Origin: Parasphingopyxis sp. CP4
Lineage (GTDB): Bacteria > Pseudomonadota > Alphaproteobacteria > Sphingomonadales > Sphingomonadaceae
Reading direction: 5' to 3'
NCBI RefSeq assembly: GCF_013378055.1
Contig: NZ_CP051130.1
Coordinates: forward strand, 2,041,001 to 2,105,000
DNA length: 64,000 bases
The notes beneath the pieces were generated by a model. That model saw only the letters and a program-made list of their open reading frames with translations. It had not been told where the DNA came from and ran no database searches. Made by a program: the position numbers and the translations under genes. Of the stretch, positions 27,276 through 36,647 are shown in pieces. Within the stretch, counting starts at the first letter, position 1. Each line of letters starts with the position of its first letter.

Positions 27276-28973
27276 CTATGCCGTCTCCGATTGGCTGAGG
27301 CCGAGGCGCTCCACCATGGTGTCCCGGATATCGATCTTGCGGATCTTGCCGGTGACCGTCATCGGGAATTCGTCGACGATTTCTATGTAGCGCGGGACTT
27401 TATAATGGGCGATCTTGCCCTTGCAGAATTCGCGCAGATCGTCGGGACTGGCTTGTTCACCCGGTTTGAGGCGGATCCAGGCGCATACTTCTTCGCCATA
27501 TTTTTCATCCGGCACGCCGAGCACGGTCGCGTCCTCAACCGCATCATGGGTGAAGAAAAACTCCTCGATCTCACGCGGGTAGATATTCTCCCCGCCGCGA
27601 ATGATCATATCCTTTATCCGACCGACAATATTGCCATATCCGGCCGCATCGATCGTCGCCTGGTCACCGGTATGCATCCAGCCATCGACCAGAACCTCTG
27701 CGGTTTTCTCTTCATCGCCCCAATAGCCGATCATCACCGAATAGCCCCTGGTGCATAATTCACCGGGCGTGCCGGGCGGGACGGTGTCGCCTTGCTCGTC
27801 GATGACCTTGCACTCGATATGCGGAAGCACGCGGCCGATAGTTGAAACCCGCCGGTCGATGGGATCATCGCCAGTACTCTGGAAGCTGACGGGCGAGGTT
27901 TCGGTCATGCCATAGGCGATGGTGACGTCGACCATGTTCATGTCGCTCACGACTTGTTTCATGACTTCTACCGGACACGGCGAGCCCGCCATGCAGCCGG
28001 TTCTCAGCGACGACAGATCGAAAGACGAAAAATTGTCGAGCCCGAGCTCGGCAATGAACATGGTCGGGACGCCGTACAATCCGGTGCATCGTTCGGCTTC
28101 AATGGCTGAGAGCGTCGCGCCAGGATCAAATGTCTCGGCCGGATATACCATCGCCGCTCCATGCGTCAGACAGCCAAGATTGCCCATCACCATGCCAAAG
28201 CAGTGATAGAGCGGTACGGGGATGCACAGTCGATCCCCTTGCGTCAGCCCGATATTCTCGCCCACCCAATATCCATTGTTGAGGATGTTGCGGTGCGACA
28301 GTGTTGCGCCCTTTGGCAGGCCAGTCGTGCCGCTGGTGAACTGGATATTGATGGCATCATCGGGATCGAGCGAACCGGCAATCTCACGGACCTGCGATAA
28401 CGCCTCCGGATCGTCGGACAGTAGATCATCGAAACAATGCCAACCGGCCCGCATGCCGCCATCAATCAATATGACATGGCGCAGGTTTGGCAGCTTTTCG
28501 GACTGTAGTTCGGCCCCGGCGCCAAGATTCCTGATCTCGGGAGCCAGCTCCTCGACCATATCCGCATACAGGCTCGTCTTGTACGATTTGGGTGTGACGA
28601 GGGCCTTCAGTCCAACCTTGTTGAGCGCAAACTCCAGCTCAAAGATCCGATAGGCCGGATTAACATTGACCAGAATCGCGCCGATTTGAGCGGTCGCAAA
28701 TTGGGTCAGCGTCCATTCGGCGAGATTCGGTGCCCAGATGCCAACCCGGTCACCCTTTTCCACACCCAGCGATAGCAACCCCGCGGCCAATGCTTCGGAC
28801 TTGGCCATCAGCTCGGAATAGGTCCATCTGATGTCCTGGTGGACTGAAACAACCGCATCCTGATGCGGCCATTTATCGGCGGCATCGGACAGCATCTGCC
28901 CGATCGTGTTGTCGATCAATGGCTGCGATGTGTCACCGACGACATGCGATAGATCTAGCTTGCTTGTAGCCAT
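27276..28973 (-). CDS. Long-chain acyl-CoA synthetase (AMP-binding, FadD-like)
   Basis: A 565-residue AMP-forming ligase that activates a carboxylic acid to its CoA thioester. The P-loop-like motif [12 protein letters not shown] lies near residue 215, YGMTETSP near 350, and the hinge and C-terminal lysine motif [20 protein letters not shown] near 455 with TVTGKIRK near the end. It directly follows the P450 gene: the P450 stop TAG is immediately before its ATG. This suggests that the P450 product, once oxidised to an acid, is the ligase substrate (inference). It is the last gene of the minus-strand run and ends at the shared terminator. Confidence 0.93.
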   Translation of the reverse strand: MATSKLDLSHVVGDTSQPLIDNTIGQMLSDAADKWPHQDAVVSVHQDIRWTYSELMAKSEALAAGLLSLGVEKGDRVGIWAPNLAEWTLTQFATAQIGAILVNVNPAYRIFELEFALNKVGLKALVTPKSYKTSLYADMVEELAPEIRNLGAGAELQSEKLPNLRHVILIDGGMRAGWHCFDDLLSDDPEALSQVREIAGSLDPDDAINIQFTSGTTGLPKGATLSHRNILNNGYWVGENIGLTQGDRLCIPVPLYHCFGMVMGNLGCLTHGAAMVYPAETFDPGATLSAIEAERCTGLYGVPTMFIAELGLDNFSSFDLSSLRTGCMAGSPCPVEVMKQVVSDMNMVDVTIAYGMTETSPVSFQSTGDDPIDRRVSTIGRVLPHIECKVIDEQGDTVPPGTPGELCTRGYSVMIGYWGDEEKTAEVLVDGWMHTGDQATIDAAGYGNIVGRIKDMIIRGGENIYPREIEEFFFTHDAVEDATVLGVPDEKYGEEVCAWIRLKPGEQASPDDLREFCKGKIAHYKVPRYIEIVDEFPMTVTGKIRKIDIRDTMVERLGLSQSETA

Positions 28974-30281
28974 CTAATCAGCCGCCTTGAAACGCAGTGG
29001 GAGGGTCTTTAGCCCGCCGACAAAGCTGGATTTGGAACGTTTCGGCTCACCCGCCAGTTCGACGCTGTCGATCCGATCGAGCAGTTCGTTGAACAGAATG
29101 CGCATTTCCAGCCGCGCCAGATGCAGGCCCAGGCATTGATGCGCGCCTGCGCCGAACGCCATGTGGCGATTGGGTGAGCGGCTCGCATCAAAGCGACGTG
29201 GATCATCGAACTGGGCAGGATCATGATTGGCGGCGACATAGTTGATCATCAGCCAATCATCCTTCGCGATTTTCTGTCCGCCAATCTCGGTATCTTCGGC
29301 TGCGGTGCGCATGAAATGCTGGACCGGCGTCGTCCAGCGAATGGCTTCCTCGACAATGCCGGGCAGCAGATCGCGATCGGCCTTGAGCCTGGCGAATTGT
29401 TCGGGATCTTCGGCCAATGCATGCATCGCACCCGCGGTTGAAGCGGAGGTCGTATCATGTCCGGCGCTGGCAACGATGATGTAATATCCGGCCATATCGC
29501 GATCATTGAGGGGTTCGCCATCAACCGTCGCATTGGCGATCACACTGGCAACATCGTCCGTCGGATTGGCCCGGCGATCGGCGGCAAGCTTGGCAAAATA
29601 GCCCTCAAATTCCTGCACGGCGCCAGCAACGATCGCGGTGATCTGTTCGGGCGTCATATCCTTCATGCCGCTGCCGGAAAGATCCTCATCCTGCCCGCCA
29701 AACATCTGCTGCGTGAGGAACAGCATCTTGGGCTCATCCTCTTCGGGGACGCCCAATATCTGCATGACGACATGGAGCGGATAGGGTGCGGAAACGAGCG
29801 GCACGAAATCGCCCTCGCCAGCCGCATCGAGCAGCCGATCCACCGTTCGCTTTGCGATGGTGCGGATCTCCGCTTCCATGTTCTTCAGGTTCTTCGGCAT
29901 GAACCAATCCTGGGTCAGCCGGCGATATTTGGGGTGGATCGGCGCGTCAAAGACGACCAGCGAATCGACCAGCATCTTGCTGCCCGTCACCTGCATCGAA
30001 AACTCGATGGCTTCCTTGGTGCTGAGCACGACGGGGCGCGGATTGTTGAGGAACGTGGCGTTGTCCTTGCTGATCCGCATCACATCTTCATAGCGTGTGA
30101 TCAGCCAGAAGGGATCGAAGCTGCCATCCTCGGCGACAATACGACCAACCGGCATATTCTCCCGCAGCCAATCGAATGTATCGAGCAGACCATTCCATTC
30201 GGCATAGGATTCTGGCGCGATGACAGCACGCGCCATCTCTTCAGATAATGTAGGAGGTTGGTTTTCAGCCGCACTAGCCAT
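28974..30281 (-). CDS. Cytochrome P450 (CYP108/CYP125-like)
   Basis: A 435-residue soluble P450. The heme-binding loop FGAGAHQCLG carries the ligand C383. The I-helix oxygen-activation motif AGHDTT is at 273-278, and the K-helix ExxR is E312-R315. The N-terminal block DPFWLITRYEDVMRISKDNA is typical of CYP108/CYP125/CYP142-type enzymes, which hydroxylate terpenoids and sterol side chains. It needs a ferredoxin and reductase; the only reductase of the right type in the window is at 15210-16439, and no ferredoxin gene is seen. A strong ribosome-binding site (AAGGAG) precedes the ATG. It is packed between a GNAT gene (11 bp) and the FadD-like ligase (0 bp). Confidence 0.94.
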   Translation of the reverse strand: MASAAENQPPTLSEEMARAVIAPESYAEWNGLLDTFDWLRENMPVGRIVAEDGSFDPFWLITRYEDVMRISKDNATFLNNPRPVVLSTKEAIEFSMQVTGSKMLVDSLVVFDAPIHPKYRRLTQDWFMPKNLKNMEAEIRTIAKRTVDRLLDAAGEGDFVPLVSAPYPLHVVMQILGVPEEDEPKMLFLTQQMFGGQDEDLSGSGMKDMTPEQITAIVAGAVQEFEGYFAKLAADRRANPTDDVASVIANATVDGEPLNDRDMAGYYIIVASAGHDTTSASTAGAMHALAEDPEQFARLKADRDLLPGIVEEAIRWTTPVQHFMRTAAEDTEIGGQKIAKDDWLMINYVAANHDPAQFDDPRRFDASRSPNRHMAFGAGAHQCLGLHLARLEMRILFNELLDRIDSVELAGEPKRSKSSFVGGLKTLPLRFKAAD

Positions 30282-30292
30282 CGTGGCTCTCC

Positions 30293-30859
30293 TTACGCTT
30301 TTACCGTCTCCGGCGCATGCTTTTGGTTGAACAAGGGATGGAATTCGATCACGCAGTCTGCATCTGCGGTACCGAAGGGCAGTATCTGAAAAAATTCTGC
30401 ATGGTCCGCATCCGGTGACAGCTTCGATCGGACCGTAAAACCAAATCGACTGTAGTAGGCTGGATTACCCAGCAAAATGCACCCGGCGGCACCGTCTGCG
30501 CGCAGCTGATCAAGGCCTGTCTCGATGAGGCGACTACCAATGCCAGTCCTTTGCAGTCCGGGCTCCGCAGAAACCGGGCCAAGCGTATGCCAGCCGTGCG
30601 ATCCGTCGACCGGAAAGGCGGGTGAAAATGCAACATGGCCGACAATGGATTGATCTTGTTCTGCGACCAATGACAGCGAGAGCGCGCCCGCTTCGCGCAA
30701 CGCGTCAATCAGATACTGCTCGTCCCCATCGGAAAATGGCATGGGCGCAAAGGCCCGGCGGGTGAGATCGTGAATGGCTGCATGGTCTTCCACGCGTTCC
30801 GGCCGCACGGCAAAATTCGCCTGCGTCGGCTTACCCCGCGATTGGAGACCATCGGCCAT
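30293..30859 (-). CDS. GNAT family N-acetyltransferase
   Basis: The 188-residue protein has the acetyl-CoA binding motif GLQRTGIGSRLIETGLDQL near residue 104 and a C-terminal NPAYYSRFGF block. These are seen in YhbS-type acetyltransferases. The acceptor is unknown. The ATG overlaps the stop of the upstream acyl-CoA ligase (TGATG); a GTG one codon earlier is also possible. Although it lies in the catabolic operon between the ligase and P450 genes, no direct part in the pathway is obvious. Confidence 0.85.
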   Translation of the reverse strand: MADGLQSRGKPTQANFAVRPERVEDHAAIHDLTRRAFAPMPFSDGDEQYLIDALREAGALSLSLVAEQDQSIVGHVAFSPAFPVDGSHGWHTLGPVSAEPGLQRTGIGSRLIETGLDQLRADGAAGCILLGNPAYYSRFGFTVRSKLSPDADHAEFFQILPFGTADADCVIEFHPLFNQKHAPETVKA

Positions 30860-32397
30860 CACGCTGGCTTTTTCTCCTCAGCCCAATATTCATCCCGCAA
30901 CAAGCGCTTATAGAGTTTGCCGGTCGGATGACGGGGCAGTTCTTCGCGAAAATCGACCTGGCGGGGAACCTTCACCCCGGACAGGTGGTGCCGCATCCAG
31001 GAGATCAGGTCTTCCCCGAACTCCGCATTGGCATCGGCCATGTCGAGCGGCTGGACCACCGCCACGACACGCTCGCCCATATCTTCATCCGGCGCGCCAA
31101 TAACGGCGGCATCGGCAATCTTGTCATGGGTCACGAGCAGGTTTTCAATTTCCTGCGGATAGATGTTCACGCCGCCCGAAATGATCATGAAGCTTTTACG
31201 ATCGGTGAGGTATAAAAAGCCGTCCTCGTCGACCCAGCCGACATCGCCCAGTGTCGTCCAGCCATGCTTGTTGGTTGCATCGTCCGTCTTCTCTTTGTCG
31301 TTGTGATATTCGAATGCCGAGCCGCCTTCGAAGAACACCGTACCTTCGGTGCGGGCTGGCACTTCATCGCCCTCTTCGTCGCAGATCCGGATCGTACCAA
31401 GCAAAGCCGTGCCGACCGAGCCCTTGTGGGTGAGCCAATTTTCGGAATCGATAAAGGTAAAGCCATTGCCTTCGCTGCCCGCATAATATTCGCGCAGGAC
31501 CGGACCCCACCAATCAATCATCTTTTCCTTGATCGGAATCGGGCATGGCGCGGCCGCGTGGACGGCAGTTTTGAGCGATGAGACGTCATATTTCTCGCGC
31601 GCTTCTGCAGGCAGTTTGAGCATGCGGACGAAATGGGTCGGGACCCATTGGCTGACATCGACCTTGTACTTCTCAATCAGGGCCAGCGCATTTTCCGGAT
31701 CGAATTTTTCCATCACCACCACTGTTCCACCGAGCTTGTGCACGGTCAGGCACCAGCGAAGCGGCGCAGCATGATAGAGCGGCGCGGGTGAGAGATAGAC
31801 GCTGTCCGGCGCAAATCCGAACGCCCCGGTGGCCAGCATGATCAGCGCATTGCCCTGGTCGATCGCTGGATCTTCCGGCAGCGGAAGACGAATGCCCTTA
31901 GGCCGACCGGTGGTGCCTGAGCTGTAGAGCATGTCAACGCCAGCGCGCTGATCATCGACCGGTGTTTCCGGCAGGTCTGCAACAGCCTCATCGAGATTGG
32001 CATAGCCGGGGCGCGCTGCGTCCAGTGTGAAACGCTCGAGCGGCGGGCCGAAATCAGCAAGCTCGTTCAGATGGTCGCCGAGATAGTCCGAAGCGATCAG
32101 CGCCTTGGCGCCACTATCCTCCAAAATATAGGCGATTTCCGGCGCGGTTAACCGGCAGGATATCGGCACAAAGATATGGCCCGCGCGAAGGGCCGCCCAG
32201 GCAATGTCGAAGAAGCGCGCACGGTTATCGAGGCAAATTGCGACGGGATCGCCATGCCCCAGCCCGAGCTTACGGAAGAGATGTGCAATCTGGTTGGAGC
32301 GTTTGTCGAGCTCGGCATAGGTGACCGTCTCTCCAGTCGCGGCCATTATGATCGCCGGCTTATCCGGATTATTCTGCGCGTGAATATAGGGGTGCAT
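30859..32397 (-). CDS. Acyl-CoA synthetase (AMP-binding)
   Basis: A second AMP-forming ligase, 512 residues, of different subgroup from the one at 27276. The AMP motif YSSGTTGRPKGI lies near residue 158, EYYAGSEGNGFTF near 295, and TDRKSFMIISGGVNIYPQEI near 400, with the C-terminal catalytic lysine in HPTGKLYKR. In this subgroup (FadD3/FadD13-like fatty-acyl ligases) MIISGGVNIYP is typical. The start MHPYIHAQNNPDKPAIIM matches the family. It is the first gene of the tight run ligase-GNAT-P450-ligase (30859 to 27276). Two ligases in one operon suggest two acid intermediates, for example side chain and ring. Confidence 0.92.
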   Translation of the reverse strand: MHPYIHAQNNPDKPAIIMAATGETVTYAELDKRSNQIAHLFRKLGLGHGDPVAICLDNRARFFDIAWAALRAGHIFVPISCRLTAPEIAYILEDSGAKALIASDYLGDHLNELADFGPPLERFTLDAARPGYANLDEAVADLPETPVDDQRAGVDMLYSSGTTGRPKGIRLPLPEDPAIDQGNALIMLATGAFGFAPDSVYLSPAPLYHAAPLRWCLTVHKLGGTVVVMEKFDPENALALIEKYKVDVSQWVPTHFVRMLKLPAEAREKYDVSSLKTAVHAAAPCPIPIKEKMIDWWGPVLREYYAGSEGNGFTFIDSENWLTHKGSVGTALLGTIRICDEEGDEVPARTEGTVFFEGGSAFEYHNDKEKTDDATNKHGWTTLGDVGWVDEDGFLYLTDRKSFMIISGGVNIYPQEIENLLVTHDKIADAAVIGAPDEDMGERVVAVVQPLDMADANAEFGEDLISWMRHHLSGVKVPRQVDFREELPRHPTGKLYKRLLRDEYWAEEKKPA

Positions 32398-32481
32398 TGG
32401 GAGCCTCTCCGATTCTTATTTTTCCAAGAGTTACGCTAACGGAAAGCGGAAATCGAGAGGCGTTGCGCCGGAGATCATCAT

Positions 32482-34536
32482 CTAGAAGAAGGCGAAGCGC
32501 AGTCCGGCCCAGAATGTCCGCGGCGTGGCCCGTTCCACTAAGCCCACACCCGAGACACTAGCCTCAATTCGGGCATTGAAGACATTCTCGGCGCGCAGTT
32601 CAATTTTCAACGGGCCGTAAAGTGGAACCAGGGCGCGCGCGCCTACAGTGATCGCATCATCAAGCCGGCGCTGGTTAAGATCGTCCTCGAACCGACCGCC
32701 AATATAGCGCACGGTGACGGCTGCCTCGCCGCCCATCGGCCGGACATAGCTCAGCGTTGCCGCGCCATTATGTCGAGCCACCTGCACCGGCCGAAGCCCG
32801 TTCAGCGCTGCGGCGGCGCCCGAGGAATCCACCTCGGCATCGGTAAAGGCATAGGAGAGCGATACCGCCCAGTCGGCGAACTGGGCACGCGCATCAAGCT
32901 CGATCCCGGCTGCCTCGATCGCATCGAGGTTTTGGCGCTGGCGTGCCAAGCCTCCGCCCGGGACAAAGCCGATACCCGGGAAGAAACCGGGGCCCTGTCC
33001 GACGGTCACATTGGCGATCCCATCTTCGAGGCGATTGTAGAACAGTGTCCCGCTGAGTTGCAGGATTGAGGCCGGGCTATAATCGGCACCAATCTCAATG
33101 CCATCCAGGCTTTCGGGGCGTAGCAATGCATTTGCTCCGGTCACATCGCTGCCAACCCGGAACGGTCGGAACAGTTCGTTCAGCGTGGGCAATCGCCAGC
33201 CGGTGTAACCGGCCGCCCGGATTGTGATCGGATTATCCGGTTGCCAGGCGACACCCAATCGACCGGTTGCTCGCCAATCGCTCCGATCGGGATAGAGCGT
33301 TTGATCATTCAAAGGTCCGCCAAGATTGCCCTGACGGAAAAACCCGCTCTGAATCCACCACCGGTCAACTCGACCGCTGCCGGTGAGCGTAAGGCCAGGT
33401 GCGGCACGCGCCGTGACTTCGGCGAATCCCCCAACGGTGCGCGTCACACCGCCCGCTTCGCGTTCCCGAGTTGGCACGCCGCCGACAAAGAAGAAGCGTT
33501 CGCGCGTCCGTCCTTCGGTTTCCCGATAGTCGGCGCCCAAACGCAATTCGACTGCATCGCCGGGCAGCGCCGGCCGGATCTCTACCCGGCCGCCATAGCC
33601 GGTCGAAGGCACGCTGAACTGATCGAGGACCTGGTCAGCGGTCGTTCGCGCAGCATCGACCCGCGCAAAACTGCTGCGGAACGAACGGTCTTGATAGTAG
33701 AAGAGTGCTTCCCACTGCCATGGCCCACGTCCGAGCAGACGAACGCTTCCGTCGATCCCCCGTGTCCGATTGCCACTGGATGGAAAACCGCGATTGCGTT
33801 CGTCCTGGAAGAAGCGCGCGCCGACCTGGATCTCGGTCGAGCCAATCGGCGCGGCATAGCGAATAGAGCCACCATATTGTTCATAGGCTGCCGGTTCGTC
33901 GATCGGACCGCGCTGGCTGGCAATGACCGGGATGAAGCCATCGCCTTGGGCATAATGGCCGGATATGTCGATCAGCGAATTTTCACTGGGCGGCAGCATG
34001 ATACCAAAACCCATCTCCATCGCATCTCGGCTGCCATAGCTAAGGTTCGCGCGTGCCGGTTGAAAGTTCGCCGTCGACAGGCTTTCGAGTTCAATTGTTC
34101 CGGCCAATGCGCCGGGACCGAACACACCGCTGCCACCGCCGCGCGTGACCCGGACCCGGCCAAGATTAGCGACATCATAGGTCGGCCAGCTGATCCAGCC
34201 GCCAAACGGATCGCTTTGCGGAATACCATCGAGGATGAGCAAAGCTCGGCTGGACGCATTCCCGCCCAAGCCCCGGAGCGTTGCGCCTTGGCTTGTCGGG
34301 TTGGCCGACCGAGAATCCGATGCTCGAAACAGCTGGAAGCCAGCAACGCTGGTCAGAATCGTCTCCAACCGACCGCTTGGTTCACGGGCGAGCTGTTCTG
34401 CGTCAATCGTGACAACATTGTATGCGACCTCGCCCACCGGATCCTCAAGCCCTCTGGCTGTGACGATTATCGGATCGGTCTGCGCGAGGGCGGGTACAGC
34501 GCTCGTGGCGAGGAGAATGGCGGCTAGGGTTCGCAT
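32482..34536 (-). CDS. TonB-dependent receptor
   Basis: The 684-residue receptor has a signal peptide cleaved after ALAQ (about residue 19), the TonB-box-like DPIIVTARG, and a plug domain with TLRGLGGNASSRALLILDG and VRVTRGGGSGVFGPGAL. The barrel ends FWAGLRFAFF. It is shorter than the receptor at 18878 and of the size of siderophore or vitamin receptors, but no iron or cobalamin genes are nearby. The gene lies 34 bp after the zeta-class GST gene and 84 bp before the acyl-CoA ligase, so uptake of the substrate of this operon is a reasonable guess. Confidence 0.92.
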   Translation of the reverse strand: MRTLAAILLATSAVPALAQTDPIIVTARGLEDPVGEVAYNVVTIDAEQLAREPSGRLETILTSVAGFQLFRASDSRSANPTSQGATLRGLGGNASSRALLILDGIPQSDPFGGWISWPTYDVANLGRVRVTRGGGSGVFGPGALAGTIELESLSTANFQPARANLSYGSRDAMEMGFGIMLPPSENSLIDISGHYAQGDGFIPVIASQRGPIDEPAAYEQYGGSIRYAAPIGSTEIQVGARFFQDERNRGFPSSGNRTRGIDGSVRLLGRGPWQWEALFYYQDRSFRSSFARVDAARTTADQVLDQFSVPSTGYGGRVEIRPALPGDAVELRLGADYRETEGRTRERFFFVGGVPTREREAGGVTRTVGGFAEVTARAAPGLTLTGSGRVDRWWIQSGFFRQGNLGGPLNDQTLYPDRSDWRATGRLGVAWQPDNPITIRAAGYTGWRLPTLNELFRPFRVGSDVTGANALLRPESLDGIEIGADYSPASILQLSGTLFYNRLEDGIANVTVGQGPGFFPGIGFVPGGGLARQRQNLDAIEAAGIELDARAQFADWAVSLSYAFTDAEVDSSGAAAALNGLRPVQVARHNGAATLSYVRPMGGEAAVTVRYIGGRFEDDLNQRRLDDAITVGARALVPLYGPLKIELRAENVFNARIEASVSGVGLVERATPRTFWAGLRFAFF

Positions 34537-34570
34537 GGAAAATACTCAAACACTGAAAAAGGCGATTACG

Positions 34571-35197
34571 CTAGTCGAAACGGTCTGGATGAGCCGCCTG
34601 AAAAGCATCAAGCGCATTGGCCTTGGCATCATAGGCGACAAGTGTCGGATAGTCATCCAACGGAATATCAAAGCGCCGCGCGTTGAACATCTGCGGAACC
34701 AGGCAGAGATCTGCGAGGCCCGGCAGATCGCCGGACAGATACGCGCCGCCATGGCGGATCGCGAGCTGCTCGAGCGCTTCGAAACCTTCATGCACCCAAT
34801 GCGCATACCAGCGCGCGCGGGTATCTTTGTCGTGACCAAGCACATCGCTGACATAGCCAAGCACGCGTAGATTGTTGAGCGGGTGGATATCGCTGGCGAC
34901 CACTTGCGCCATGGAACGAACATGGGCAGCGGCCACCGGATCGGATGGGGCAAGCGGCGGATCGGGATAGACGCCGTTCAGATAGTTGACGATGCTGAGC
35001 GACTGGGTGAGCTGCGCGCCATCAATCTCCAACATTGGTACCAGCCCCTGAGGGTTGCTGGCACGATACTCGTCGCTTTTCTGGTCGTTATTCAAAAGAT
35101 TGACTGGAACCCGCTCATAGTCGAGGCCCTTGAGATTGAGCGCGATCCGCACCCGATAGCTGGCCGATGAACGATAATAGTCGAACAGACGGATCAT
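34571..35197 (-). CDS. maiA: Maleylacetoacetate/maleylpyruvate isomerase (zeta-class GST)
   Basis: A 208-residue zeta-class glutathione transferase. The N-terminal active-site block YYRSSASYRVRIALNLKG carries the SSA version of the SSC motif, as in several bacterial NagL/MaiA proteins. NPQGLVPMLEIDGAQLTQS near residue 48 binds glutathione. It would isomerise a cis-dienoic ring-cleavage product (maleylacetoacetate or maleylpyruvate) to the trans form. Its start overlaps the CoA-transferase stop (ATGA). No fumarylacetoacetate hydrolase or dioxygenase gene is in the window, so its partner enzymes must lie elsewhere or it serves a different isomerisation. Confidence 0.88.
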   Translation of the reverse strand: MIRLFDYYRSSASYRVRIALNLKGLDYERVPVNLLNNDQKSDEYRASNPQGLVPMLEIDGAQLTQSLSIVNYLNGVYPDPPLAPSDPVAAAHVRSMAQVVASDIHPLNNLRVLGYVSDVLGHDKDTRARWYAHWVHEGFEALEQLAIRHGGAYLSGDLPGLADLCLVPQMFNARRFDIPLDDYPTLVAYDAKANALDAFQAAHPDRFD

Positions 35198-36375
35198 GAT
35201 GCACGCCGCAAGGTTTCTGTGCGTGCCAGCTCGTCGCGAATCTCCGTGCCATGTTCATCGAGCTGCGGTGCATATCCGAGCTCGGGATTCGGGCGCGCGC
35301 TGAAGCGCACTGGCGGCTGCATCTCGAAAAAGCCCCCTTCGCTCGGATGTTCGCGGCGCTTGAAAAAGCCCGTTGCCTTAAGATGCGGGTCATTGAAAAT
35401 GTCCGCCACATCGCGGCATGGCATGCACGGGATCCGCACCTCGTTGAGCAGCTCGGTCCATTCCGCATTCGTCTTGGACGGGGTCAGCTCGGCAATGCGG
35501 CGAAAGATATCGGGTTGGTTGCGGAACCGGCCCATCGGCGTGTCATACGGTTCCCTCTCGACAAATTCAGGATCGCCAAGTGCGGTGAGAAGGTTACCCC
35601 AATCTGCATCGGTGTACGGAACGATCGCCACATAGCCATCTGCTGTCGGAAATGGCTGGCGCGTCGGCTCTGCCTGGCGCTTATAGACTATGGTTTCAGC
35701 TGGCGGATCAAAGGTCGCGCCGTAGAGATGCTCCTCCAATGTGAAATGGGTGAAGCTTTCAAACATCGGCACTTCGACAAATTGGCCCTCGCCGGTGCGC
35801 AGTTTGTGGATCACCGCGGCGAGGGTGGCATAGGCCGCGTGAAGCCCGGAAACCTTGTCGGCGATCGCCGCTGGAACAAAACGCGGTGCGGGATTGAGAT
35901 CGGCCCGCGGCGGCAATGACGTCATGCCGCTGGCCGCCTGGATCACATCGTCATAGGCCTGCAGCGGCGCATAGGGACCGTCCGACCCAAAACCAGTGCA
36001 GTGAATATAGGCGATGTCCGGCGCGATTGCGCGGACCGCTTCATAGCTGAAACCGAGCTTCTCGATTGGCTTGGCACGCACATTATGGATGAAGACATCC
36101 GCGGTCTTCAGCAGTTCGCGCATCACCTCTCGATCGTCCTCGGTCTTGAGGTCAAGCGCGATCGATCGTTTGCCGCGATTGAGCGTCATATGGCAGGCGC
36201 CCATCCCCCTTGTGTTTGCAGGCTTGCCGGCATTTCGAAACTGATCCCCAGTCGGTGCTTCGACCTTGATTACATCGGCGCCGCAATCTGCCAGCGTCTG
36301 GGTCGCATAGGGCCCGAAAATCACGCTGGTCATATCAACCACGCGGATTCGTTCGAGCAGCTTCGGGTCATTCAT
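35194..36375 (-). CDS. Class III (CaiB/BaiF family) CoA-transferase
   Basis: A 393-residue CoA-transferase, the third CaiB/BaiF member of the window counting the racemase. The N-terminal block VVDMTSVIFGPYATQTLADC and GADVIKVEAP follow the family; PAAIADKVSGLHAAY supplies the putative catalytic aspartate. ATG 36375 follows AAAGGAG at good spacing; the frame is open to 36399. The racemase histidine motif GHDIDY is replaced by QAYDDVIQAAS, so a transferase rather than a racemase is expected. It is translationally coupled to the maiA-like gene and may begin the minus-strand catabolic run down to 27276. Confidence 0.92.
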   Translation of the reverse strand: MNDPKLLERIRVVDMTSVIFGPYATQTLADCGADVIKVEAPTGDQFRNAGKPANTRGMGACHMTLNRGKRSIALDLKTEDDREVMRELLKTADVFIHNVRAKPIEKLGFSYEAVRAIAPDIAYIHCTGFGSDGPYAPLQAYDDVIQAASGMTSLPPRADLNPAPRFVPAAIADKVSGLHAAYATLAAVIHKLRTGEGQFVEVPMFESFTHFTLEEHLYGATFDPPAETIVYKRQAEPTRQPFPTADGYVAIVPYTDADWGNLLTALGDPEFVEREPYDTPMGRFRNQPDIFRRIAELTPSKTNAEWTELLNEVRIPCMPCRDVADIFNDPHLKATGFFKRREHPSEGGFFEMQPPVRFSARPNPELGYAPQLDEHGTEIRDELARTETLRRAS

Positions 36376-36647
36376 ATTCGGCTCCTTTGGCCTGTGCATA
36401 TCGAAGCCGGGTAGAATCTACCATCGGCAAATATGGAATCATCGCCATCATCCTGTCGGCGCACAAGTGATTCGGAATCCTGCTTTTGTTAAGTGCCAAG
36501 AAACTTAACTTGATCAGATGTTAATGGCCAAAGCGAATTTAGCTTTTGGTTAACTCTGAAACCGGGGTTTTGGTATATTTTGCTTTTATTTAGGTTCATC
36601 GCTCCTAACACTGACTGCAGCGGAGATGACGTAATTAGGGGTGGGGT
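36376..36647. other. A+T-rich intergenic promoter region with spaced TTAA words
   Basis: This divergent gap of 272 bp holds the promoters of the CoA-transferase (minus) and the PilZ gene (plus). TTAA occurs at 36489, 36505 and 36521, each 16 bp apart, and again at 36550. An inverted repeat GTTAAG-N10-CTTAAC spans 36488-36509. The region is clearly richer in A+T than its neighbours. The CtrA consensus TTAA-N7-TTAA is not met (spacing 12). Confidence 0.5.

Noticed and set aside
33241..34527. Plus-strand open frame opposite the second TonB receptor
   Set aside because: The receptor on the minus strand has a signal peptide, plug and barrel end; the antisense frame has none.
34571..35197. Loss of a catalytic cysteine in the maleylacetoacetate isomerase
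   Set aside because: The SSA variant of the SSC motif occurs in other bacterial zeta-class GSTs, so it is not a defect.
36489..36524. TTAA words spaced 16 bp as a CtrA site
   Set aside because: CtrA needs TTAA-N7-TTAA; the spacing here is 12 bases, so the array was reported only as an unexplained pattern.
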